Below are positions 1-10,668 of a DNA stretch of 64,000 nt, in pieces. The notes beneath the pieces were generated by a model. The model was not told the DNA's origin, ran no database searches, and saw only the letters and a program-made list of their open reading frames with translations. The stretch's first letter is position 1. Each line of letters begins with the position of its first letter. The stretch is from Sordariomycetes sp. S80-01Y (lineage: Eukaryota > Ascomycota > Sordariomycetes), in contig JAXQJY010000029.1 of assembly GCA_037042185.1 (NCBI GenBank), positions 558,001-622,000 on the forward strand, read 5' to 3'. The translations under genes and the position numbers were made by a program.

Positions 1-111
1 CACCTTTCTTCTCGCCATAATTTTCTCAATTTCCATCTTCCTCTTCTTCATTTGCTTCTAATGAATAGAGCTGTCGGAAGATCTAATATACACTAAAGGG
101 AACCCGCCATC

Positions 112-1557
112 ATGCCAGAGATCACCATCACCGACTTCGTCACCCGCGATGTCCGCTTCCCCACGTCGCTGGACAAGACGGGCTCGGACGCCATGAACGC
201 TGCGGGTGACTACTCGTCTGCTTACTGTATCCTGCAAACCGACTCTGAATTCACCGGTCATGGCATGGTAAGCATCACTTCTACGGTTTACAGGGCTTGT
301 GCTATACTGCAGCCCTCGCAATTTCCTTCATCAAGTTCACGTTGTACTGACTTACACAAGACATTCACCATCGGCCGCGGCAACGACATTGTTTGTGCAG
401 CAATCACTCACGTAGCGGATCGCCTAAAAGGGAGAACCCTCTCGTCTCTCGTGGCTGACTGGGGCGCAACGTGGCGGTACCTTGTGAACGACAGTCAGTT
501 GCGATGGATCGGCCCTGAGAAGGGTGTCATCCACCTCGCCCTTGGTGCTGTCGTCAACGCCGTCTGGGATCTTTGGGCCAAGGTTCTCGGCAAACCCGTC
601 TGGAGAATTGTCGCAGAAATGACGCCCGAGGAGTTCGTCAAGTGCATCGACTTCAGGTACATCACCGATGCCATCACCCCCGAGGAGGCGGTGGCCCTGC
701 TCAAGGAACAGGAGCCCGGAAAGAAGAGCAGGATGGAAGAGGCCGAGAAGAGCAGGGCTGTACCGGCCTACACCACGTCGGCGGGATGGTTGGGTTACGG
801 AGAGGACAAGATGAAGAGCTTGCTGAATGAAACCCTAAAGCAGGGGTACCGCCACTTCAAGCTTAAAGTTGGCGGCTCGATAGAGGATGACAAGAAGCGT
901 CTTACCATTGCCCGTGATGTCATTGGCTACGACAAGGGCAACGTCCTCATGGTTGACGCCAACCAAATCTGGTCCGTTCCCGAGGCGATCGAGTACATGA
1001 AGCAGCTTGCTCAGTTCAAGCCCTGGTTCATCGAGGAGCCCACCTCGCCTGACGATATTCTCGGCCACAAGGCCGTCCGCGAAGCCCTTAAGCCGCATGG
1101 AATCGGCGTCGCCACGGGAGAGATGTGTCAGAACCGCGTTATCTTCAAGCAGCTCATCCAGGCCGGCGCCATCGACTTTTGCCAGATCGACGCATGCCGT
1201 CTGGGCGGTGTGAACGAGGTCTTGGCCGTTCTGTTGATCGCCAAGAAATACAATATCCCCATCGTACCGCACTCCGGAGGTGTTGGACTCCCAGAGTACA
1301 CTCAACACTTGAGCACGATCGATTACGTCGTCGTTAGCGGCAAGTTGAGCGTGTTAGAGTACGTTGATCACTTGCACGAGCATTTCCTGAACCCCAGCAC
1401 GATCAAGGATGGGTACTACCAGACGCCGATGGAGCCTGGGTACAGTGTTGAGATGAAGGCGGCCAGCATGGATCGGTATACCTACCCGGGCACAGATGGT
1501 GTGAGCTGGTGGAAGAGTGACGAGGCCAAGTCGATCCTGACGGGTGAGAAAATCTAG
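112..1557 (+). CDS. lgd1: L-galactonate dehydratase (enolase superfamily)
   Basis: Removes water from L-galactonate to give 2-keto-3-deoxy-L-galactonate, the second step of the fungal D-galacturonate (pectin) pathway, in the cytosol. Two exons, 112-267 and 361-1557. The 93-nt intron is a multiple of three and has no stop, so the frame also runs straight through it, but GT-AG ends, a CTGAC branch site and the restored GMTFTIGRGND sequence support splicing. The spliced protein is 450 aa, the length I recall for Trichoderma LGD1, with near-identical N and C termini. Enolase-superfamily residues are in place: K219 and K221 (KxK), metal ligands D251, E277/E278 and E306, and H356 in PHSGG. L-fuconate dehydratase is a close relative, but the similarity favours LGD1. 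Its 3' end faces the GPI mannosyltransferase gene. Confidence 0.95.
   Translation: MPEITITDFVTRDVRFPTSLDKTGSDAMNAAGDYSSAYCILQTDSEFTGHGMVSITSTVYRACAILQPSQFPSSSSRCTDLHKTFTIGRGNDIVCAAITHVADRLKGRTLSSLVADWGATWRYLVNDSQLRWIGPEKGVIHLALGAVVNAVWDLWAKVLGKPVWRIVAEMTPEEFVKCIDFRYITDAITPEEAVALLKEQEPGKKSRMEEAEKSRAVPAYTTSAGWLGYGEDKMKSLLNETLKQGYRHFKLKVGGSIEDDKKRLTIARDVIGYDKGNVLMVDANQIWSVPEAIEYMKQLAQFKPWFIEEPTSPDDILGHKAVREALKPHGIGVATGEMCQNRVIFKQLIQAGAIDFCQIDACRLGGVNEVLAVLLIAKKYNIPIVPHSGGVGLPEYTQHLSTIDYVVVSGKLSVLEYVDHLHEHFLNPSTIKDGYYQTPMEPGYSVEMKAASMDRYTYPGTDGVSWWKSDEAKSILTGEKI
268..360 (+). other. Intron 1 of lgd1
   Basis: Donor gtaagc, branch-like ctgac about 14 nt before acceptor acaag. It is 93 nt with no in-frame stop, so retention would add 31 residues rather than truncate the protein. 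Confidence 0.85.
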
Positions 1558-2046
1558 ATCGAAATCAACAAAAAGCGCACTTTTGCATTACAATACCTTT
1601 CTTTTGTTCCCTCTCGTGGAATACACCTGCATGAAAAGGCCAAGGAGCCGATGGCTGGCCGAGGCGTACATCAAATGGCCCTTTTTCCAATTTGCACTAC
1701 CACCATGGTGTATGTGTCTGTATGCGCTGGACAAATTGCGCTTTCTGCTTTCCAGCTCATCTCTTTGAACGCCGTTAAGGGGAAGAGGCTTCGGAGTAAG
1801 ATGTTTTGTTCTCTCAGACAGTGTGCTCGATTCCCTCCCAACTGCCATGTAGGCAGGGTGACGGGGAACAGTCTAATTGACGGAGACAGGCTCCCATGTC
1901 AGTATCGCCATTATGGATTACCCAATTTGAGAAAATGCAGGCCCTCCGCCGCAAGCGACTAGAACAGATCATTTTGACGCATGTTATTACGCTATGGGCC
2001 TATGGGCAACCGTGCGATCAGTCGGGCCAGCGTAGGCTCGGCTCTT
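1558..2046. other. Intergenic spacer between converging 3' ends
   Basis: Contains the 3' untranslated ends of lgd1 and of the GPI mannosyltransferase gene. I see no supported gene or repeat. Confidence 0.7.
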
Positions 2047-3347
2047 TCAAGCTGGCGGCAGAAAGCTTGCAAACAACCCTCCTTGTATCCCTGAGTACAT
2101 GACGAAGAACGCAACGATGCCCATTCCCAGGCCTTGCTTCCTCTGATTAAGAATACAGCCAGCAATCCACCAGTACCACACCACGTAACCTGATGCAAGA
2201 CGACTGATGATCTGAACATGGTAATTCGTGATTGCCAAAAAGGCCACAAACAGCTGAATGCCAGCCAAAGCTCTAACGAGTACTTTCAAGTCGGGTGATG
2301 CGCAGATAGAACGGGGCTTTTGTATAATCTGTACGCCAGAGGTGATGAGGAGGGCAAGGACGGGCGTAGCTAGCAAGAAGAGGGGGATTTGGTTAGGCGT
2401 CCAGTATCGGAGGAAGCCAACATCCCTAGGGCAGGTGTTAAGGTTCGCAACAACATGTTTTCAGAATCGCGTACTAACCAATAGTGTTCTTGGACGAATG
2501 TAAAGATGCTGGGCACCGTGTCTGAGCACCACGACCGGAGGGAGTCGGCGTTACAATAGCGTAGCCACGCGGTGTACTGAGGGGCCACCACGCCGGCAGC
2601 AATGCACAATCCTCCCACTATCAAAGATACCAGGAGAATGAGCTTTCCCAAGGTAGGCTTCTGAAGGAGTTCCATGGCAATTCGAATAGCCTCGACCGCG
2701 AACAGAACACCGCTTCCCAGGCCATTGCTTCGAAACAGAGTTGAGACGCCGAATACGGCACCCGCTCCAATGATCAGAGCACCCTTTTCCAAGGTCGAGG
2801 TCTGTCTTTTACAGCTGAGAGCAAACATCCAGTTCCCAACAAATGACAGGCACGAAAATGTTGACTCGGCATACGGCGCCGAGAGGAAGAGTCCCGCTGG
2901 CGAGATGATGTGCAACATGGACGACGTAAATGCCAGCTTTTCATTCTCACTAACCAGTTTTGTGAGCTTGTACAGCGCCAGGACGCTGATCAAGTGCGAT
3001 AGGATAGAGATGGTAATCGCAACCAACGGCTCAATCACACCGTTGCCTTGGGGGCTCAGATGTGAAACCAGGCCCGAAAGCCCCCAGCCAAATGCCCACT
3101 CTTGCTCATAGATCTTGCCCGCAGCCGAGGCATGAACAAAGTAAAGCGCATCCCATCGCGTCAGGCGCTGTGCGAGAGCTGAGGCCGTAGCGTTGGGGTA
3201 CAGGAGGTCGAAGAACAGGGAAGTGGACGTATCGTAATCCGGAGCAACGGCAGCGATGAGAGCGATGGAAAAGAGGAACACTTTGAAGACGCCAAAGATT
3301 AGAGCCAGAGTCGCTATTGGGCGCTCACGGTGATCGAGAAGCGCCAT
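2047..3347 (-). CDS. GPI18: GPI mannosyltransferase 2 (PIG-V / Gpi18)
   Basis: ER-membrane dolichol-phosphate-mannose-dependent transferase that adds the second mannose to the GPI anchor. Two exons on the minus strand, 3347-2479 and 2425-2047, separated by a 53-nt intron (gttagt...cctag); together 415 aa, usual for fungal Gpi18. The first ATG is at 3347 (MALLDHRERP); codons further upstream are open but have no ATG. Visible family signatures are the luminal RWDALYFVHASAAG stretch near residue 60, an FFDLLYP motif and a C-terminal YHVQIISRLASGYVVWYWW segment. Several hydrophobic segments indicate a multipass protein. Confidence 0.93.
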
Positions 3348-4045
3348 TATGGGGAGTCGACAGTGGTGATTGATCAAAGATGAGGATGAGGTCGCGTCGT
3401 GGAATTGAAGGTCCTACAGACGCGACCGACTCGATGTGGGGCCGGTCAGAGGGGGTTCCCCCGGACCGCCGTGCCCCAGGAACCCGGACTCTAGGATCTT
3501 GACACTGGCCCTCAAAATGTGTAAAGTCATGTGCTGTAAATCAAACATTTGAAGGTGACCTATATTTCAAATGAATCGTGATATTAAGGATAGGCCAATA
3601 CATTTCGTACATGATGTTCCATGTAGATAGAGACAATACAACAACACTCACAGAGTTCAAGTCACTCTGTCTTAACTCCCACATCTTCGAACTCTCCATC
3701 GAATTCGTCCGTTGTCTTTTTCAAATGGTACACAGAGGCGAGCCCGAAAACATAGCGGGATTGAAGTATTCCTGGAGTGTACCTACCGACCGCCTCATCG
3801 AAACAGGAACAGCTACTTCACCACCCTTGTTAATGCTCACACTTATCACTCGATGTCTCCGGCGGTACGGTATTTTGCTAAAATGGGATTTAATTAAGGA
3901 GTCATGAAGGCAGCGCTGCCATAAGCGGTCTCCTCGTCCCGCCTCAAAGCTCTTCATTCTCCCAACCAGCCAAAACTTCCGCCCAGGTTCAGGACATGAC
4001 AAAATCCACCCAACTCCATGCTGATGCTCACAAGGACATACCACG
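3348..4045. other. Intergenic spacer, nothing recognised
   Basis: Holds the promoter of the GPI18 gene and the 3' side of the next minus-strand gene. A 109-codon plus-strand frame (3578-3907) has no recognisable domain and I do not call it a gene. Confidence 0.6.
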
Positions 4046-4495
4046 CTAAAAGGTAGACGGCTTATATTCCTTCATTTCGGGTTGGTCCTCCTTCTTCAGC
4101 GGCGGCAAAGGCGTAATGGGATCCTCGGTGACCAGAATGCCAGGCAGGTCGACCTGAGCTGCAGTGACCAGTTCTCCGTCAATGTAAACGGAGGCTCGGA
4201 TGGACCAGACAACGTGAAGGGCGGCGCTCTTGAAACGCACATCTTCAAATGTGAACTTGAAGCCGGTCCCATTGATCGGAGTACTGTCAGCCTCCAAGGT
4301 GCCGTAGATCAGGTCATCTGTGTTTCCCTCGAACGTGCGGTGGTTGCGGGCGACTATCTTAAGCTTGCAAACCATCTTCTTTCCCGAGTGATTAGGGTCA
4401 GAGAAGGGATAGTACTCCAAGGTTGGCGCCTCTGTGAGGCGGTCGTGAGGAGCTACCTCGCCATGAGGCGCGGTGTAGACACTCAGACCCATCAT
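4046..4495 (-). CDS. Hypothetical protein, about 149 aa
   Basis: Not recognised. The first ATG of the long frame is at 4495 (MMGLSVYTAPHGEV); a second adjacent ATG is at 4492. The frame is open upstream to 4684 but without an ATG. A TATAAAAG box at 4627-4634 followed by a pyrimidine-rich stretch implies that the upstream open part is mostly 5' leader, so I place the start at 4495. The protein looks beta-rich, with a proline- and lysine-rich tail (PITPLPPLKKEDQPEMKEYKPSTF), a single cysteine and no signal peptide in this version. If an upstream exon supplied an ATG, the hydrophobic segment near 4650-4615 could act as a signal peptide. Confidence 0.5.
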   Translation of the reverse strand: MMGLSVYTAPHGEVAPHDRLTEAPTLEYYPFSDPNHSGKKMVCKLKIVARNHRTFEGNTDDLIYGTLEADSTPINGTGFKFTFEDVRFKSAALHVVWSIRASVYIDGELVTAAQVDLPGILVTEDPITPLPPLKKEDQPEMKEYKPSTF

Positions 4496-4626
4496 GCGAG
4501 GATCACTTGAAATGCTCCCAAAGAAATTTGGGTACTCTCGAAGAAAGCGGTAGAGGTCAATGGTCGTTTCTCCAGGGGTGTTGTTGATGTTGATGGAGGA
4601 GCGAATGAATTGTGAAGCGAAGGAGC

Positions 4627-4634
4627 CTTTTATA
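4627..4634 (-). promoter_or_regulatory. TATA box of the hypothetical gene at 4046-4495
   Basis: TATAAAAG on the minus strand about 132 nt before the ATG. A CT-rich leader follows, as in many fungal promoters. Confidence 0.5.
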
Positions 4635-6213
4635 ACGACCAGAGATGCAAGCAGGTTCAAAGTATTTTTATTTGGGGGTGCCAAGCCGAGACAGAAAAAC
4701 TTCTTGGAGCTTCTGTTATCATGTTATATGGAAATCCGCCTTTGTACTCGAGTGACTGATCCACTGCCACGGTGCTGTGCTGTGTCACTTGATTGTGCTC
4801 GTCACTGTCCTGTGTTACATTCCCCGACACACCTGACTTCCAATCACACCGGATACCGGCGGCTCGAGGTTCAGGGGCGGTAGCGCCTAAATGGTGGTGT
4901 ATTGTTAGCAAATGAATACCATTGAGATCCCACTATTTGTTCTCGCTTAGACGAGGCTCTCACTCTTCGCTCTACTATGATTGGTGCAACAGCTTGTCTT
5001 TATACAAGCAAGTGGTGGTGATGTTGTATCAGCCCTGAGCTATGATTTGGGGTGCTCCATAATCGACGAGGCATAAATTTGTGAGCAGACGAGTAGTTTG
5101 TTCGCGACTTTGAGATAGTCGACGTTACTATGGCCAAACTATTATTGTCGGTGTATGGGTTTTGTGTTTGTCGGAGCTGGAGCAATCGCACATGCTCAAC
5201 TATCTGTATGTTCTCTACCTCTCTTTACAACATCTTCCTACGTGTCTGTCTGTTCTTTCTGTTACGACTGCGGAATCAATCCAAATACGTCTTACTACGC
5301 ATTAATTAGCTGACGGGTTGAATTCTGGTTGGTGAATGCACAAAGCTCAAACGCAGAGCCACACACTCTTTGATGCAATGAATAGTTGCTTGTGGTGTCG
5401 ATCCTCTACTCCGACAAAGGGAACAAGCAGCGACGGAATTGTGCACGCAGGTGAGTCCCGTTTTCGCGGTATCTCTAAAGTGCTAGCCAAGCTTCGTCCC
5501 AAGCCACTCACCTCACCGTCTTCCTCCAACATCCCATCAGCATTCTCCACATTGCCAGTGTATCTGAACCTCTAAATTTCTGAAACAGTAATATACCACG
5601 TAGTCCATCCATGATTCATGCCTAGAGTGGAAAGGTTCTTGACATTGACCGAGCTAGCGATCATCATTGTCAACTCGTAGCATCGAGAATTAACTGTTCA
5701 GAAGAAGGAAAAATTGAAGTTAGATACACGAGCACGTATGCTTCAAGCTTCGAATATGAGGAACACCATAAGTTCAGACACGGTGCATGTCTTCATCTGA
5801 GCATGTATGGCTGACAGCTCGAAACCTCTAGAAATGCTCAGTGTAGTTCCAAGAGGTAGCCGCCACAATTTCTTCTCCAAGGAAGCGCCAGTTTACCGTT
5901 TTAAGAATGTGGCGACTTATGTTGATTCACATTGGATCTTGAATCCTATCGATGATCTGAGCGTCTACTGCCTCCACTGTCGCTGAGGAAAAGGGGGAAA
6001 GGGGTCGATATGGAAGAAACGGGGAAAGTGGGTCGGGCCAATCGGTCATTCCACTGTGAGCACTCTCGGAGAAACCAAATGATCCGGTGTAGCCCCTCGG
6101 GCTTGGCAGACGCGGGGCACGATCTTCTGAGTCAACCCCTCCAAACTTTTTGACGAGGGGCACGTTTGTGATCGACCAGTTCCACAAAGCTTCACGCAGC
6201 GACCTCGAACACA
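4635..6213. other. Intergenic spacer upstream of the GluRS gene
   Basis: About 1.6 kb without a supported gene. Short frames at 5000-5191 and 5336-5575 show no domain. A minus-strand stretch near 5500-5560 reads like an acidic exon (NADGMLEEDGE) next to a gtgagt donor, but nothing joins it to a gene. Confidence 0.5.
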
Positions 6214-8146
6214 ATGGGCGCTCTCGATTTCGACTCACTGGCCTCGGCCATTGCCGCTGGCGACTTCAAATCCCTCGAGCCCCATCTCCTCGACCTCGAG
6301 AAGCACCTGACTCTACGAACCTATCTCAGCGGTTACGAGCTCTCTGACGCCGACAAGAAGGTCTACTCTTCGCTGAGGAACAACAAAGTTGCCATTGGTC
6401 TTGTGCGCAAGGGCAGCTTTGCCAGTGTTTCGCGTTGGTTCAACTATATTGAGGCTGCGCATCCTGAGGTCAAGGAGGAAGCGACTGGTGGCACCAAGAA
6501 GAAGAACAAGGGTGGCGCCAGCTATAACATCCCTCTCCCAAACACTGAGGATGGCGTTGTTACTCGCTTCCCACCTGAGCCTTCGTGAGTGCAAACTTTC
6601 GCAGGGTTTATGGATGGCTACTAACCATGACAGAGGCTATATGCACATTGGCCACACCAAGGCAGCTCTCCTCAACGACTACTTCGCGCATGAGGCCTTC
6701 GATGGCAAGATGATTGTACGATTCGATGACACAAACCCAAGCAAGGAGAAGCAGGAGTACGAGGATTCGATCATCGAGGACACCAAATTGCTTGGCATCA
6801 AGATCGACCAGATCACCCACACCAGTGACTACTTCGATGAGATCTACAGGCAAGCTGAGAACCTTATCAAGAGCGGGAAGGCCTACGCGGACGACACCGA
6901 CCCTGAAATCCAGAGTGCCGACCGCAAGAACCGCAAGCCTAGCAAGTGCCGTGATCGCCCAGCGGAGGAGTCATTGGCCATGCTGAAGGAGATGAAAGAC
7001 GGTACCGACTTGGGGCGGAAACACTGCATCCGGGCCCGCATCGCCTTCGACTCCAACAACGGCGCCATGCGTGACCCCATTATCTACCGGTTCCCCAACT
7101 GGCAAGGAAAGGAGCCCGCCCCTCATCATCGTACCGGCTGGACGTGGAACATCTACCCTACCTACGACTTTGCTTGCCCCATCGTCGACAGCTTAGAGGG
7201 TGTCACGCACGCTCTGCGCACAACTGAGTATGCGGAGCGCAACGAACAGTACCAGTGGTTCCTCGAAGCTTTGAAAGTGCGCAAGGTCAATCTCTGGGAG
7301 TTCTCTCGAATGAACTTTATTCGCACATTCCTGTCAAAGCGTAAGCTCACCAAAGTCGTTGAGTCTGGCAAGGTCAGTGGATGGGACGACCCCCGCATGC
7401 CCACAGTCCGTGGTATTATTCGCCGTGGTCTTCTGGTCGCTGCCCTCCGCGACTTCATGATCAAGCAAGGACCTAGCCGGAACATCGTCAACATGGATTG
7501 GGCCGCGCTTTGGGCCACCAACAAGCGCATGATGGACCCTGTCGTGCCACGCTACATGGCTGTTGACAAGGACAATGTCGTGCTGGCCACTGTCACTGGT
7601 GGGCCCGAGGCACCCTACTACGAGGACCGGCCGAAGCATGTCAAGAACCCAGATGTTGGCACTAAGTCCGTGCGTTTCAGCAACAGGCTGCTCCTGGACC
7701 AAGCTGACGTTACCACTTTCGCTCCCGAGGAGGAGATCACGCTGATGAGCTGGGGCAACGCTATCGTCAAGACTCTCGACAAGGCCACTTCGCCGATCAA
7801 GGAGATCCAGCTCCAGCTGCACCTCGAGGGTGATTTCAAGAAGACGGAGAAGAAGGTGACGTGGTTGGCGGAAAACGAGGGCAAGCTGATTGAGGCCGAG
7901 CTCTGGGACTTCGACTACCTCATCACGAAGGACTCTTTGGACAAAGAGGATGACTTGGAAGCGTTCCTGAACCCTGTCACCGAGAGCATGACGTTGGCAT
8001 TGTGTGACCCCAATTTGGCGGAGGTCAAGGAGGGCGAGTTCTTGCAGCTGGAGCGCAAGGGCTTCTTCCGCGTGGATAAGACGCACGGCAACGGACCCGA
8101 GGGACGGGCGGTGTTGTTCAAGGTCCCAGCGGGTGGCAACAAATAG
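6214..8146 (+). CDS. GUS1: Cytosolic glutamyl-tRNA synthetase
   Basis: Class I synthetase charging tRNA-Glu in the cytosol. Two exons, 6214-6584 and 6634-8146, with a 49-nt intron (gtgagt, ctaac branch, acag) give 627 aa. The nucleotide-binding motif HIGH is at residues 128-131 within GYMHIGHTKAALLNDYFA, and the KMSKS-type loop is LSKRKL at 357-362. The archaeal/eukaryotic GluRS style (IRFDDTNPSKEKQEYEDSI, WDDPRMPTVRGI) and the C-terminal beta-barrel anticodon domain separate it from mitochondrial GluRS. The N-terminal 100 residues form the GST-like appendage that in yeast docks on Arc1, ending in a lysine-rich linker (TKKKNKGG). Confidence 0.96.
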
Positions 8147-8805
8147 ATCAAGTAGCAACTGTTCTTTTGAAATTACAATCGGGAAAGGGTTTCGATCACT
8201 CTTTGCGATCTCTTGGTGACAGAGGGCCTCACGGGATATGTTTACTCTGACGAAAAACTAATCGGATGACAGCATTCGATCTCTCATTTCTGATTTCGGC
8301 TCATATAGGTCTCATTCCAAATTCGACACTTGGTCCATCGATTGGTGAGCTAGGCTCTGCTGGTTCTCCCCAGTTCAGTGCTTCCATAAAGACAAAGAGC
8401 AACACGGGGATCTTGTTGCCGGAAAGCCCCATGATTCAGCTCACATAACAGGAAAATGAGCCTCAAAGCCAAATCAATCTCACACAACCTGGTCTACCGA
8501 CGACTTGAGGTACGTGAAGCCGTCGATAGCTTGGTAGCATGTTGCAGCCCCGAGAGATTAGCTAGGAGCTGACTGTCTTCGAGCCGACCATGGTGGGGAT
8601 AGGGAAGTTCGTTATAGGAGATCTTGCAGCTTCCACCAGTTCGATAAGCTACTTGTGCGTAGAACAGTAAGGAGTGCTTGTCAACTAATCTTGGCTCTCG
8701 TTTGGGGAAGGCACTGAAGTCAATCTCTGCTTTTTGGAGAACATTTGCAGCTATGGGTTTCGTCCGGTCTACACATATAATAGACTGTTTCATCCACACA
8801 TTCGC
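8147..8805. other. Intergenic spacer, nothing recognised
   Basis: A minus-strand frame with ATG at 8793 (98 codons, to 8494) has no recognisable domain. I leave it uncalled. Confidence 0.5.
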
Positions 8806-8813
8806 TATTTATA
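8806..8813 (+). promoter_or_regulatory. TATA-like box of the BTB gene
   Basis: TATTTATA followed by a CT-rich leader (8836-8930), 158 nt before the BTB start codon. Confidence 0.45.
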
Positions 8814-8846
8814 CCCCTCGCTGAGTTTCTTGCCTACTCCTCACAC

Positions 8847-8909
8847 ATGACCCTCACTTCACTTCACCTCCTCTCTCAACTCTTCCCACCTTCCGCAACC
8901 ACCCCTTAA
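8847..8909 (+). CDS. Upstream ORF in the BTB gene leader, 20 aa
   Basis: ATG at 8847 followed by 19 codons and TAA at 8907-8909, lying between the TATA-like box and the BTB start codon at 8971. If transcription starts about 30 nt after the TATA box, this uORF lies inside the mRNA leader and could lower translation of the main frame. The peptide itself (MTLTSLHLL...) shows no domain. Confidence 0.35.
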   Translation: MTLTSLHLLSQLFPPSATTP

Positions 8910-8970
8910 GATCTCATCCCCACCATCTCCTGCGATCCAGAACTTCAAAAGATAAGTATCATACACTTCC

Positions 8971-9835
8971 ATGATGACTGAAAATTCTGGTATAGACTGG
9001 CTCAATGTCGTCAAGAGGTATGCTTTCGCTCACATGGCTATGCACTCGCCGCACTGACACGATTAATCAGGATCGCGAAAACGACAAAGACAGATCTCGT
9101 CATCAAGACCCATCTGAAGGATCATCTGGTGCACAAGATTATCCTCACGTCCGCATCTTCTTTTTTTGAGAAAGCCTGCAATGGCACATTCAAGGTAGGT
9201 GACGGCTTGATGCTCTCCCAAACAAGCATGTCTCATAATTCGAAGGGCTAACGGTTTGGTGATAGGAGGCTCAGTCGGACATTATTGAGCCTCACCACGA
9301 CAATTCCTATGCCGTGGATGCGATGATCAGCTATCTCTACACGGTTCAGTACGATAGCGTCGTTGAACAATTGAGGTTTGCCGGCGACGACACTTGTTGG
9401 GAGCAGAGCCTTGGTATGTCCGGAGAATGCATCTGGGAGAAAGGTTCCAATAGTCTGGACATTGCGGAATATTTTATTCCTTTCCACATCGCAGTTTATG
9501 TCCTAGCAGACAAGTACGGGCTTCGGGGGCTCCAAGAGAAGGCAGCCCACGAGATCCGGGACGCGGTGGATGTTGACCCCAGCCCGAGCTGGAGCTTGGA
9601 GCAACTGGAACGCATTATCGATCTCCTTAACGACGTCACAGGCGACGCCATTGACTGTGTCGCCGCGCCTTTGGCACGAGTGATAGAACCCTCTAAAGAA
9701 TTTTCGAATTCACTCGGCGTAATGAATTGCGCACGACAGTGGAGCGAACTATCCTACCAGTGGATGATGAGACAGCGAGACCGCAGGGCGATCGAGCAAG
9801 CTTATGTTCGAAATCACGGCAGGCAGTGTTCCTGA
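8971..9835 (+). CDS. BTB/POZ domain protein, 246 aa
   Basis: Small fungal BTB protein, probably a dimerisation or Cullin-3 adaptor-type module; no partner can be named. Three exons, 8971-9017, 9071-9194 and 9266-9835; introns are 53 and 71 nt with good ends, and the phases close exactly. Residues about 18-150 carry the BTB fold signatures: DLVIKTHLKDHLVHKIILTSASSFFEKACNGTFKEAQ, then VDAMISYLYTVQYD, and later FHIAVYVLADKYGLRGLQEKA, the typical fungal BTB second half. No kelch, MATH or other domain follows. Two adjacent ATGs (8971, 8974) could both serve as start. Confidence 0.85.
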
Positions 9836-10668
9836 GACCATCGGTCCTTTTCCCTTGAGACATGAGATAAGCAGGAAGGTTAAAGGACTCGATCAGAAAT
9901 GGGCGTTTAGTTTTCGCGTTGGGGAGAGGAATATCAGCAACTCCACGGGCTTAGGAGGATCCAGGAATCACAGTAATGGAGATTCCTCTGAAATAGCCCT
10001 TCAAGCAAGTATTCTTGATCACCTCTAGCAAATTATTTGCTTTATGAAGCCTAGTCGAACCCATTGAGCTCACATTCAATGTTCATCTTGGTATGTCCCC
10101 TCTCCTTGTCAGGAATCCGTGTCCAAATCAAAGCTCAACGTAGCCTGTGTGGAGGAACGTGGGCTCCTTAAAGTCCCCGAGCACGTGTAACCTGACAGCC
10201 TCATGTTGCTCTTCCTCTTTCCGTCACTTGGTTCTGTCTTGAAGCCCCAAATCTACGCCAGCTTCAGTCGCGGTCCTCCGATCACTGAACATACGTCACG
10301 CAGCCCTGTTTTTGACTCAAGGATGGATGCCACGGTCGAGGAATGGGCAGTAGGGGGTTAAACTGGAGAATCGAGCGTTGTAGCTCACGTGTATAACTCT
10401 TGTTTACTAATGAAGACTCAAGTGGAATCCTCTTCCTGAAGGAAAAACAAAATCAACCAAAATGAAAACGAAAAGTGCTTTTTTCCAACCGCCCGTCGGG
10501 GAAAAAAAAACAAATGTATGTGCGTTTGCCTGCCCAGCCGCTGATGTATGCTTCCCCATTCCCAGAGACGCCATGCAAATGCTCTCTAGTAAGCAAAGCG
10601 ACCGCTCCAATTAAACCAAACCAAAGTGTCCCATTACGCACTCGTACCACCTCCATGTGCACATGTTC
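9836..10668. other. Intergenic spacer between converging 3' ends
   Basis: 3' regions of the BTB gene and of the long FMP27-like gene. I see no supported gene; a poly-A/poly-T rich stretch lies near 10500. Confidence 0.6.

Noticed and set aside
3348-3377. Extension of the Gpi18 protein to 3377
   Set aside because: The upstream codon is TTG; the ATG at 3347 gives the usual Gpi18 N terminus.
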